From Reclinomonas americana ATCC 50394 (Eukaryota > Jakobida > Jakobea > Jakobida): a stretch of 64,000 nucleotides of DNA. The position numbers and the translations under genes are program-made. Each line of letters begins with the position of its first letter. Positions within the stretch are counted from its first letter, which is position 1. Shown here in pieces: positions 45,056-55,744 of this stretch. Below the pieces are notes generated by a model, which saw only the letters and a program-made list of their open reading frames with translations, was not told the DNA's origin and made no database searches. The DNA is taken from positions 1 to 64,000 of the forward strand of contig PS015186.1 of assembly GCA_048213135.1 (NCBI GenBank). Direction: 5' to 3'.

Positions 45056-47015
45056 GCGCAACAGAGCGCGTTTCCCAAACACACAACAACACAGCTCATC
45101 ACCCAATCGTCCACTCTTTTCTCCCGCCTCCTCACCTTCTTCGTGGCTGGCTGATCGAGGAACTCGCGCAGCACATAGTAGCCCTCAGAGATGCGCACAA
45201 ATGGCGAACCTTGCTTCTTGACATGCTGCGAGAGCGTCGAGTTGAGCGTATTTTGCGGGGTGGCGCCGCTAAATTCGAATTCGCCACGCTCCACAATGCG
45301 CTCCAGCAACTGCGGCACCGACAAGGGTCCGCGCGCCTGTTTCAGCTCAAAAAATGCCTCGCCAATCCACTTTCCGCGAGCATATCTCGTCTCGTACTCG
45401 TCGGGCGAAACAATGGCCCCACCCGTGGCCTTCTTTCCCGGGTGGTGATGGTGGTGGTGGTGCGCCTGGTGGTGCGTCGAGCCGTGGTGCGACATGGAGA
45501 GACCGGAGGGTGGGGAGTTGCTGTCGTAGCCGCCTGTGCGAGAAAAAGGGGAAGAGGAAGGAGAAGAGTGAGTGACTGGAAAAGGAGAACGCGATGGTGA
45601 CAGCAAGAAGGGATGAGGCACACACAAAGAGATAAAAAGTACGAAAGCACGCATCATCTACACAGTAGTGCACATCAAGAAGAGCATAGTGAGCAAGGAA
45701 GACGAAGAGAAAAACAAGCGATTGATTAACTCTCTGGTGGAAACACGCACACATAGACAGAGAGGCACAAGAGAATACATGCAACATAGCATAAGAAACA
45801 GAGAAACCAAGCGACAGATCACCTATATTGCTTAAATTCCGCACACACAGATAGAGACACAACAGCGCATGCAGCTTCAGGTCTACATGGCAGCGCACAT
45901 CAACAAGAAGCAACGAGTCTACAGGTAGCAGCAGAGAAGAACAAGCAAAGGAGAAGAAGAAATAAACATAAAAATAAGCGACTATACTGCGAAGAATGCA
46001 TGCACAAAGAGGCACAGACAGAATGCATGCCACTTCCCATCTACATAGCAGCGCACAGCAACAAGCACGAGTCTACAGGAAGCAACACGACGAAGCGGCG
46101 AAGAAGAAGAAACAGAAAAAAAAAGAGACAGACCAACACAACTATATTGCGAAATACGCATGCAAGCAGACACACAGGAGAATGCATGCAACTGCACATC
46201 TACATAGCAGCGCACAGCAACAAGCAACGAGTCTACAGTAAGCAATACGACGAAGCGAAGAAGAAGAAGAAACAGAAAAAACAAGCGAATGATCATCTAT
46301 ATTGCGAAATACGCATGCAAGCAGACACACAAGAGAATGCATGACATCCCATCTACATAGCAGCGCACAGCAACGAGCAACGAGTCTACAGTGAGCAACG
46401 TCACAAAGCGGCGACAGAAAAACAGAAGAAACAAGCGAATGATCATCTAAATTGTGTGAAATACGCATGCACAAGAGAATGCATGCAACTGCATCTACAT
46501 AGCAGCGCCACACTCCACGCATCTACAGTAAGCAACACACACGCGCACAACACAGAGTGCAGTCAAATGACGACGACACAGTCAACTCACACACACGCAC
46601 AAACAAGACACATACACATACACACAGACAAAGTCACAGAGAGAGACACACACACAAACACACAGACAGTAACGAGCGTGTGCATATGAGAAGAGCGCAC
46701 ACACGAGATGGCGCGTGCGCTCTTCGTCGGCCATCTCTCACTTTTATCTCACGCACTTTCCACTGTCTGTGTGGGTCTCACATACCTGAGCCAAGTGGGG
46801 GCGAGGGCGCACGATCTGCCACTGCAATCGAGTGTGTTGCGGCTGCGGCGATGGCCGCCGCTGCACGTCGCTGACGAGCAGGCGCTGTTTGCACACACAC
46901 ACACAAAGACACACACAAACGTAAGAGAGAGCAAAGAGTAAATGTGTGCTTCTGTGTGCGACTTGCCTGAGCGAGAGGCGCCAGGTGGAACGTACTCGGT
47001 GTCTTGGTCGCTCAT
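36872..47015 (-). CDS. HARE-HTH + JmjC + ZZ zinc finger chromatin-type protein
   Basis: Large protein starting MSDQDTEYVPPGASRSG at 47015. First exons: 47015-46967, 46884-46786, 45533-45136, 44632-44351. The third holds a HARE-HTH winged helix (RGPLSVPQLLERIVERGEFE ... FVRISEGYYVLREF). Ala-, Ser- and Arg-rich linkers follow, then a JmjC region: ELPYVEYRDGWPLMDD (about 43220), VTWEELVRQVGDHHVSVLEQ (43000), SPAGCGSLLHAAGQRMAATV (41690), LRFFQAHEQG (40960), GDVAIIPQGVYHEMWHMDVT (40450). The first metal motif reads H-A-A rather than H-x-D/E. A ZZ finger follows (FYCDVCNAEIFNLHFGCKVC, then FDVCPNCF, 38870-38760), then long Ser/Gly/Ala/Thr tracts and a final CYGEED at 36872. Intron 1 is GC-AG. A two-gene split cannot be excluded because of gaps at 39144-39828 and 42801-42820. 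Confidence 0.8.
39059..39937. repeat. (GA)n tract with gap in JmjC-gene intron
   Basis: (GA)n on both sides of N run 39144-39828, between the ZZ-finger exon and the exon encoding TYASDADSTTFLSV. Confidence 0.95.
39144..39828. other. assembly gap (685 N)
   Basis: Run of N between GA repeats; an unseen exon here is possible. Confidence 0.99.
42801..42820. other. assembly gap (20 N)
   Basis: Run of N beside an exon reading SESTESLAEDVAGRM on the minus strand, so a few coding bases may be missing. Confidence 0.99.
45660..46545 (-). repeat. about 155-bp tandem satellite in JmjC-gene intron
   Basis: Five to six diverged head-to-tail units. The phrase catagcagcgcacagcaac followed by gagtctaca recurs at about 45890, 46045, 46204 and 46358, with a shorter form at 46498, giving steps of about 155, 159, 154 and 140 bases. 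Each unit also carries gcgaaatacgcatgcaa and gaatgcatgcaact. It lies wholly inside an intron of the HARE-JmjC gene. Confidence 0.88.
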
Positions 47016-47443
47016 TCACTCACACACGGAGTGATGGAAGAGTGGTGTGCTTTGCTTTTCCTTTTTTTCGGTCACGCACACGCACACAGACAGACACACA
47101 CACAAACGACGCACGCAGAGAGAGAGTGCGATCGGGACAGTTGCGTGCGCGCGAGTGGTGGACAGTGGTGGCGAATGTCCCGGAGCGGCACAACGACGGT
47201 TGCGGTGATTTCGCTCCAGTTAGCGATCCTGCGCTATGATGGTCAGCTAGTGAGAGAGAGAACCAGAAACGAAGGCATCACAGAAAAAGTACGAGATTTG
47301 TACAACGTCCACTCGCAGTTTTTGGTGCTCACTCGTGATCGCGAGTGATCATCATGCACTTGTGTTACTCTTAGGATTCTAAAGCTTGGCTCCTGTCGCA
47401 TTTATTGTTCTCGATTTGTTCGAATATCCGAATTATGCAACCT

Positions 47444-47537
47444 NNNNNNNNNNNNNNNNNNNNNNNNNNNNNNNNNNNNNNNNNNNNNNNNNNNNNNNNN
47501 NNNNNNNNNNNNNNNNNNNNNNNNNNNNNNNNNNNNN
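47444..47537. other. assembly gap (94 N)
   Basis: Run of N immediately left of repeat copy B. Confidence 0.99.
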
Positions 47538-47655
47538 CAACAATTCATTCACCAACAAACAAGCAACAGCTGTCTTGATGACCAAGTTCAACCGTATCCA
47601 AAACATCAACACAGACACCAATATATCTTGAGGCAGCAGCAGGTTCCTTGTGTGT
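47538..47655 (+). repeat. dispersed repeat, copy B
   Basis: Near-perfect reverse complement of 1-113; a small insertion (tatat) is the main difference. It begins right at a gap, so its left limit is unknown. Confidence 0.92.
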
Positions 47656-48200
47656 GTGTTCGCTCTCGGAGCTCCGAACAAGTCGAGAACTGCGATCTTC
47701 ACCGCATGAGCGTGGTTGACCAGTGGATTTGACGCACTTGCATAGACGCATAGCGTTTTCTGCGATCGTACACGGCACATCGAATTCGGGGAAAGGCCAT
47801 AAGCCAGGCAAACAAAGCAAAGCCGCTGCGGGTCCGGATCCGTGAAGCAGGCAAAGCAAAAACAGGGAGACGTCGTACGTTGGTGGCGCTTGTCAAGTTG
47901 TTGGTGAGGCTCATATCGGTGGTGGCTTGAGCAGGTGGTACGCGCAGTTGTTGTTGTTGTTGTTGTTGTCGCAGCAGTGATTTCAGCACTGTACATGTGA
48001 CAGCCACTGACCGGTGGCCGCACAGTGAGAAACAAGAGGACTGAGGGTTGAAGACGACGTTGACCACAGACACAATGTTGTTGTTGTCGTCGTCATTATG
48101 TAGAGTGATAGCGGTGGAGGGGAAGAACGTGCAAGACATGCTGGTTGCGTGAAAGCAGAGCCGGTGTCAGCAGTTACTGCCGTGCAGAGATGACGCGAAC

Positions 48201-48300
48201 ACCAACAAACAAGCAACAGCTGTCTTGATGACCAAGCTCAACCATATCCAAAACATCACCACAGATACCAGTCTTGAGGCAGCAGCAGGTTCCTTGTGTT
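48201..48300 (+). repeat. dispersed repeat, copy C
   Basis: Same orientation as copy B, about 90 percent alike by eye. Here the frame continues open as LEAAAGSLCWLNSAGRIRS, unlike copy B. Confidence 0.9.
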
Positions 48301-48511
48301 GGCTCAACTCTGCCGGCCGTATCCGAAGCACGTGCAAGAGAGCATTTTTGCCAAGGCAATTGAATTCAGAGGGCGACCTGGCGATCGCTGCAAGATCCAA
48401 TGCAGACAAATGCATCGATTGATCACTGGGAGCAAGACGAATTCATGTTCATCTTTCAAAAGGATGCATGCCCGACTGCGATCGAGCACGGAGCGATCGC
48501 GAACAAGTAAG

Positions 48512-48960
48512 CTTGTGTCCGCTCAATCGACGAACGACCGCATCTCTTACTCACCCACTCTCTTCACACACTCGAATCTCATGGTGCGTTGCCACATACC
48601 CGCTCACCCACCCACGCACAACACATCGCACCACTCGCACACACGCGCCCGACATGCAAACCAACGAGCAGTTGTCGCGATCGATCTTTTGCACCTGTTT
48701 CTTTCCACGCTTGAGCTCGAGACGACTTCGGGTTGCTTGAGGCAGTGCTCCGCCTTGCACCTGCGTTGCCATCTGCTCCTCTCTGTTTCTCCGCCACACT
48801 CGTCTCGTGTCCGCTCAATCGATGATGACGCATCTCTCTCCCTCACTCACACACACAACTCGAATCTCATGGTGCGCTGTCGCCACCCACCACCCACACC
48901 CCCTCACACAGTCACGCACAACACATCGCACCACTCGCACACACGCGCCCGACATGCAAA
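48512..48960. repeat. duplicated 150-bp segment upstream of hydroxylase
   Basis: Segments 48512-48660 and about 48806-48960 share gtgtccgctcaatcgat, ctcgaatctcatggtgcg and a long tail ending cgcccgacatgcaaa. They differ by small indels in the CA/CT-rich middle. Confidence 0.85.
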
Positions 48961-49742
48961 CAATGCTCACTCCCATTCGCACCTTACCAGGCCAAGGTCA
49001 ACAAAACAATCGACATTGTCTCGTGGCTGCTCGTCGTCTACGGCGTCTACATGCTCGTCTACGATGGGTTCTGGCGGGACGCGCAGCAGAGTGTGTCGCG
49101 CATGTGGTCGCAGATGATGGAGAACCCGCTGCTCGGAGGCAGTGTCGAGCACATGCGCGCTGGTGATGCAAAGGGAGCGGCGGGCAAGCAGCATGCCTTG
49201 TGGACGTATGCCATGGGGCATTTCTTGCCAGGTGTGTGAGAGAGGAGAGAGGTTGAGTGGTTCAGGTTGGTTTTCCGCGATGCATTCTATCACGATATAT
49301 CGTGTCTCTCCTTTGCGTTTCTCCGGAGATCCCCCCTCTCATTCTCTTTCTCTCCTCTCACTCTCTCTATCTCTCTCTCCCCTTCTCTCTCTCTCTCAGT
49401 TGCTCGCATCGGAAACAGGCTGTTGTTTCGGCTCTCGCACCCTCTATCTCCCTCTCCTTTCTCTCTTCACTCTTCTCCTCCCCCGCTCCCTCCCTTTGTC
49501 CCTCCCTCCCTCTCTCAGTTGCTGAATCTCCGACAAGTGCTGCTCGCCTATACTCACCTATTGTTGTTTCGGAACAGCTCGTTTGTTTTCTCCCTCTTTC
49601 TCTCCCTCTACCTTCCTTCCTCTGTCTCACTCAATTCCTGCATCTTCGACAAGTGCTTCTCGCCTGTCTCGCATCTCACCTCCCTTTGTTTCGGAAACAG
49701 CTCGTTATTTCGTCTCTCCCACCCTCTTTCTCTATCTCTTCT

Positions 49743-49781
<39 letters not shown>

Positions 49782-51132
49782 CTGCATCTATGACAAGTGG
49801 CGTCACCGAGACACAATTATTCTGCTCGTCGCGCTCCCTCCTTCCTCTCCCCGCCTCTCGCTGTCACCTCCCTCACTGCATCTTGGACAAAGCTTGGATC
49901 GCCATTCATGTCTCCGAGAAACAGTTCGTTTCTCCGGAGGCCTCCTCTCCTGCAAAATCTGAGGCCGTGGCACCACGCTCCACCCTCCTTCCTCTCACTT
50001 GTGTGATACTCTTTGTCGCCACGCTTTCCCCTTCCGCCCTTTGTTCTCATCTCCTCCTCCTTTCCTCCCCACAGGCGTCGTTCTTCAACTCATTGGCGGC
50101 ATCGCGGCGACGTTGATGGCCCGCGAGTGGCGACTCGTGCCGCGCGAAGACCTGCGCGCCCTGTTCACCACCATTATCACGCTGCTCGGCTCGGCGCCGG
50201 TGCTGGCTCCGCTGCACAAGGCGCTGTACGAGGGCACAATGGGCCAGCTGTACTTTGATGTGGATCAGCACTCGAGGTAAGACTGATCATGACGGCGGCG
50301 ACGACGAGAAGAGATGTTGCGCTTGTGTCGCACTCACGGTCGTGCAGGTGGTGGTTGCTGGCCTCGTTTTTGATTTCGGTGTTCACCACGGAGACTTGGT
50401 TCTATTGGGTGCATCGCGCCATGCACACTCCATTCCTGTACAAGGTGCAGCATGCATGGGATGGGAACACTCTTGTAGATATCTAGATCTGCTCTCCTGC
50501 CTCTCCTTCCCCCTCACCACCTCGTTGTTGTCGTCGCTTGCGCAGCACATCCACTCCGTCCACCACTCCTTCAACCCCTCCACGTCGTCCTGCGCCGCTG
50601 CATTCCACCCGCTCGACATTGTCGTCCTCACCATTGGCTCCTTCATCACCGCCTGCGTTATTCCGGTGCACCACGCCGTGCACACTGGTCTGCTGCTAAT
50701 CAACTTGTTTTACTCGATTTACCAGGTGCGTCAGCCACGTTACCGCAAGCAGCACTGGTGCACACTCACTCTTCTTGTGTCTCCAGCACACGGCCGTGCG
50801 CCACGATTACAGCTCGTTCGGCTTTGGCATTTTCTGCGGTGAGCCTTCTTCTTCCTCTCTCCTCCTGCACCCTTTTCTCACTTTCCCCCCCACATGAAGA
50901 CTCCAACCTGCACAACATCCACCACGACTACGGCATGAACGGCCGCAACCTCGGCAGTTTGCTGTGCATCTGGGACCGCCTGTGCGGCACGTACGTGGCG
51001 GAGGTTCCGCCGTGGATCAAGCTGTCGGACCAACTCAGCGTCCAGCCGCGCATGCAAAAGGCCGAAACACCGCGCGGCGAAAACGGCAGCGCCAAGCCGC
51101 GACAGCACAAGAAGGCGGTGAAGGCAGCGTGA
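48654..51132 (+). CDS. fatty acid hydroxylase superfamily membrane protein
   Basis: Di-iron membrane oxidase of the sterol desaturase/fatty acid hydroxylase superfamily, probably in the ER. Clear exons: 48991-49231, 50075-50276, 50348-50444, 50546-50725, 50787-50838, 50900-51132. The three histidine boxes are present: HRAMH (50411-50425), HSVHH (50552-50566) and HNIHH (50912-50926). TM segments include TIDIVSWLLVVYGVYMLVY, a 50.08-50.13 kb helix and WWLLASFLISVF. The C-terminal tail is basic (PRQHKKAVKAA). The start is uncertain: the ATG at 48654 opens a 26-codon exon (MQTNEQLSRSIF...) that could splice in phase to 48991, but this is a guess. It overlaps the duplicated upstream segment. Intron 49232-50074 is CT-rich with several imperfect copies of a cggaaacagctcgtt-like phrase. 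Substrate not predictable. Confidence 0.88.
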
Positions 51133-51217
51133 GCAGCCTCTTTCTTTCTCCCTCTATCCCTCGCGCCAGGTTCTCCACGCGCGCGGTGCACAAGTGTACG
51201 ACCACCATTCAATTCAT

Positions 51218-53936
51218 TCAGTGCCGTTCGTTCAGCTCCGACTCGGATAGCACCACCGGTTGCGTGTCGTCCTCCACGACGACAGCCTCCTGCTCCTCGG
51301 TACCCCACCACCTGAAGCGACAAGCGGCAAAAGAGTGAGTCGTTCCGTTTTGTCTCTTTTCTCCCCCTCCCCTCCCCCCTTCCCCTCCCCCGTTCTCCCC
51401 TTTCCACCTCACCTCCTCCTCAGCACATGCACCTCCACCTGGCACCTCCTCGCACACCGATCCGTCGCATCGTGCACCGCATTGCGCCACATGACGTCGA
51501 CATCACGCGAGCCGAGTAACATGTATCGCGTCGGTTTCGGCGGCATCTCAAACAGGTGCGCATTCGCCGTCTGCACGTCGTCGTGGTTGCTGGCCGCCCA
51601 CTGCACGCACGTGTGAGGAGCTGAACTTAGCAAAAGCGCCCCTCTCTCACTCACACACACACACACCTTTCGCATCATTTGCACGCGCGCCACCTTGTGC
51701 AGGTACCGTTGCAGCTGGCGCATGAACTCGTTCCGCTGCCGGCGGTACACGCACCGCACCAGTTCCACGTTGGCCGGACACAGCTCGTCGGCCACAATGG
51801 TCTCGCACAGCAGCTGCATCTCGCGTTTTCGCGTGAGGAAAAACGGATTGGCCGCCGTGTCGTCGTCGGTCGTCACTCGACTCTTCTTCGTCGACGCCTC
51901 CGCGGCCTCCAGCTCTCGCTGTCGCGTCACTCGCACCAGCTTGGCGCGCTGCTGGCCGCTCTGGATCGTCAGGCAGGCCGCCATCTTGCCCAGCGGCGTC
52001 ACCGGGTCCTCGTCGGCGTCTAGCTCCAACAGACGCGTGCGCCGCAACTCGCACTCGCGCGTCCAGTGAAGACGCAGCAGGTCGCACCGAGCGCGGAAGA
52101 CCCTCATCCAGCCGCGCACCGTGTTTTGAATGCGACGCACTGTGAGCAGCAGCAGTGGTGGCCATGATGAGCATGTCGTGCACAATCGAAAGCAGCGGAG
52201 CGCCAAGCAAACCTCGCAGGAGAAAGAGACGAACGGCCGACTGCATGCGCTTCCGCTCGTGCAGCTCGATGAGCATGATGCGAATGACGGTGGTCGCCTT
52301 TCGCTTGCGCTTGACGCGCCGATTGACGGAGAGCCGCAGGGCACACGAATCCACCGTGTGCGCCAGACGACACCAGCGAACGTACCGGCGCATGCGAATG
52401 CGTGGCAAGAACACGCGCTGGAGGAGTTTCACGGCGCGTTCCCTCCGCTGTCGCCACTCGCGAATCGCACGGCTCACCTGTCACAGTGCAGGTTGAGGAA
52501 TCGTCTGCACGCATGAAAGGAAAAGAGAGGTACGAACAGCGAGACGAGTGCTCCATCGTCGTACGCGAGAGAACACGGCGGCCAAGTACATCCTGTGTAA
52601 AGACGAGTGAGCGGACGACGAACAAAACCGAGAGTGGAGGACAAAACAGGAAGGAGATGCGACGCAACCAGTACTGTTGGAAGCAGTGCACCACCGGCAG
52701 CACGTCGCGAATGTACTCCTTGCGTACAATGGCCTGCAGTCGGCAAGCGCAAGCGTGAGTGTACTACTGATACAGGCACGCGCTCGCGACATGATGCAGC
52801 ACACCTCGTCGGTTTTGCGCAAGAGTTTCGACAGCTCACGATCCAGCCGCTCCGCCTCGTGCTCCTCCATGTCATGCACGCGATGCTGCACCGTCTCCAG
52901 CTTGTGCTCCCGTTCCACCTTCTGCTTATCGTCTATCAGAGCCCGAGTCAGAGGAGCGAGCATATCCTTCCGACGCAACTCTCTCTATCAGCTCCTGTGA
53001 CAGCAGGTCGGGCGTGCGGTGGCCAACGGTGGCCTTGTTGTGCGCAACAATGTCGGTGATGCCAACTCGTGCCGCCTCCCACCGCAAGTGTCGCTCGTGC
53101 AAGTATGCCGCTGCGCAGTGGTCGGGGGGAGTGAGTGAGTGTTGAGTGCTTTGAAATCGTAAGAGGCGACGCACCGACACGCTTCTCCAGCATGATGCGG
53201 TCGGCTGGAACCGACTGCAGTTGTGCCAGGCGAATGCGCAGGCGCTCCGCAGCTGGAATACTCCTCCGTATCGGCGCGAGGTGCGCTGCAACACGGCGAG
53301 TGAGTGAGTGAGTGACTGAGCGAACGAGGGAGGGGAAATAAACAGACCAGCATGTGCCGCCTCGCGCGACCGCAGCAGCGATCGCTGTCTCCGCAGGTCT
53401 GTCGCATACACAAGATAAGGCCTCGGTGTCACCATGATTTGTCCTCTAACTCTCTCACCGTCATTCTCGTCTTCGGGATGCAGCGCTGGATCATTGTCGG
53501 CACCGACCCAATGGTCCTCCTTCAGCACACGAAAAATGGCGTCCATCTCGCTGTCGAAAGCCGCGCTGTCAATGTGGTTCGTGCGCGATGGCGACTGCTG
53601 TCGCGTCGGCGGCGAGTCCTGCTGTTGGCGACGGTGTGGCATTTGCTGCGGGGTGATGAAATCGAAACCGGGCGTGCGCGGTCGTGATGAGCGGCGTCCC
53701 TTGACCACACGATTCACCACGGCCATCACATTAGCCACAGCCGCAGCCTCTCCAGTCGGCACTGCTGGTGTTGCTGGGAGCTGCGGCAGTGAACTTGCGC
53801 GTGCATGAGGCGGAGAGGCGAGTGGTGGCGTCGGCGAACCCAGTCGCGGCGGAGTCGACCACGGATTGGCCATGCGCACCGGTGACGACGGCGTCAGTGT
53901 GGGCAGTGTAGGGAGCGAGCTTCGTCGCTGTGGCTG
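51218..53936 (-). CDS. IQ-motif/coiled-coil protein A
   Basis: Multi-exon minus-strand gene whose TGA is at 51218-51220, 85 bases from the convergent hydroxylase stop. The 5' exon (53936-53459) gives a Pro/Ser-rich N-terminus (ATG at 53873, possibly preceded by more) with RPRTP. Then come DLRRQRSLLRSREAAHA, ERLRIRLAQLQSVPADRIML, HERHLRWEAARVGITDI, a charged helix (KVEREHKLETVQHRVHDMEE), YIRDVLPVVHCFQQYWLRR and basic helices with LLQRVFLPRIRMRR. A canonical IQ motif, IQNTVRGWMRVFRAR, is near 52110. IQ motifs bind calmodulin or EF-hand light chains. It shares three C-terminal modules with genes B and C. Likely cytoskeletal or axonemal by style only. Confidence 0.72.
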
Positions 53937-55139
53937 GTGAGTGGAGGAGAAAGTGAGGGTGGCAAATCAGGAAAAGTGACAGGAAACGCATTCACAAACG
54001 CACAAATGTGGCGGCAATCAAAGGCGGAGTTGTGGGCTCATGCAGGGCGCTGTGATACGCTGCTGCAGGTGGAGAGTGTGGCAGCAGGGCGACACTGCCG
54101 CTGCGTGGAGGGCGTGGTGGAGAGCGCTGAGCGGCGGGTGACCGCAGCGCCGGCAGAGCCATCGCGATTGATCGGACAAAAATCGGGGAGGGTGAGTGAG
54201 TCATCGAGCAGCAAGCCGTCTGCGTCAGCTGCTGTCAGAGGCGGACAGTGTTCATGCCAGCTCGAGGTACTGCAGCATGCAACTCTGATGTGCGCGCACG
54301 CACACACACAAGAGACATTTGTGCGCGTGAGGCTCATTGCCCTCCTCCTCCACTGGCCACAGTCTTGCGCGCGTGATGCCGGGGACTGCCACGTTTGATG
54401 ATCATTACAGCGGCGCCTTGTACTTCCCCAGACAGATGTGCTCAGGAGTGTGGAGCATGGACTCCCCCGATGGTGGCAGCTTGCCGTAGTCATACACGCA
54501 TGTGCTCCCATGATAAGACTGCAGCTGCCGCGATAGAACGCTGCTTCTGCGGACGGATGGTGCCTGGAGAGCGCATCGTGGACTCTTCTCCACCTCCGAC
54601 TCACGCTGGTGGCTTGCCGCAGTCTCGCACGCGCGATCTCTCTCTCCGTCACACGCGCAGTGATGCAACTCGAGGCCAGTACACGACAGGTCACTGCTTC
54701 AGCGCGCAGCGACAACTCCTCCACCTCCGACCGACGCTGGCAGCCTGCCGCCGTCTCGCACGCGTGAGCTCTCTCCGTCAACACGATTGCCACGATTTGT
54801 GAGTATCACACCGGCGCTGTCTATTCGTGCAGACAGCTGGCGTCTGCACCGCCTGCACATGTGAACCATTCGTGTGCCTGGGTGGCGGCCCAAGAGAACG
54901 TGATGCCAGCTGCTTCCGGAGCTCAAGGAGCAAGAAACGCATTTGTTTACAGAAACTGACGGCAACTGCTGAGGCATTTTTGGTGGTACTCATCCCTCTG
55001 TCGTCATCGAGAGCAGGTGCGTCCACACATCTGAGCTGCCGCCCCTTTCTTCCTTGCACAACCACTTTCTCTCTCATTGCAGGTGTCACCGCGGTCCATC
55101 ACCCATCAACTAGCGCCGTTTCGCCGAATCCAGACGCAC
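53937..55139. other. spacer between IQ genes A and B
   Basis: About 1.2 kb. Plus-strand 54006-54191 is an open stretch starting MWRQSKAELWAHAGRCDTLL that ends in a donor-like ggtgagtgag; a minus-strand Pro-rich frame covers the same place (possible 5' exon of gene A). At 54590-54655 and 54720-54782 is an imperfect direct repeat (ccacctccgac...ctgccg...tctcgcacgcg), with a weaker third copy near 54470. No gene is confidently called. Confidence 0.5.
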
Positions 55140-55711
55140 ATGAGCACACGCCGCCGCCCACACACGGCAGGCGCACGGCGACCCTCACCCACACGCACCT
55201 CCTCCTCTCTCTCCTTTGCCACCGCCACCACCACCACCACAACAACCACCACGGTGAGCGCGTGTCCGCGATTCGAACAGCATCGATCCGAACAAACACC
55301 CTCACTCTTCTCACACACACACACACAGCCGACACACTCGCGTCCTGCCTCTGCGCTCTCCGCACCCGGCGCTGCCACACTTCAACGTCGCCCACTGGCC
55401 GCAGCCGCAGTGGCGGGCGCAGATCTGTCCACCAATCGCCTCTTTCTGCGTGTGGCCTCGCAGAGTCGAGTCAGCGGAGGCGCTGTGTCGTCGACGGTCT
55501 TTGACGATGCGTGGTCATCGCTGCTCACCGGTGCGTCGCGTGTTTACATATGAGCGCGTTACACAAGACGCTGTTCGATTGACATGGAAGCGCCACAACA
55601 GCTTCGCGGGCAACCAGTGTGCTGCAGGCACCTCCGCTCGCGCAGACAATGATCACCGGTGCCTCGCCGGCGCTCAACATGACCGCCACTGCAGGGACGG
55701 CCACTGCCTCC

Positions 55712-55744
<33 letters not shown>

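Larger units (their letters stand above)
47016..48650. other. intergenic spacer with dispersed repeats and gap
   Basis: Upstream of the minus-strand JmjC gene and of the plus-strand hydroxylase. It contains two copies of the 1-110 repeat, a 94-base gap (47444-47537), and between them (47660-48170) mixed unique sequence in which I see no convincing gene. Confidence 0.6.

Noticed and set aside
44806-45154. Arg/Glu-rich plus-strand ORFs
   Set aside because: Purine-rich intron of the minus-strand JmjC gene; no conserved pattern.
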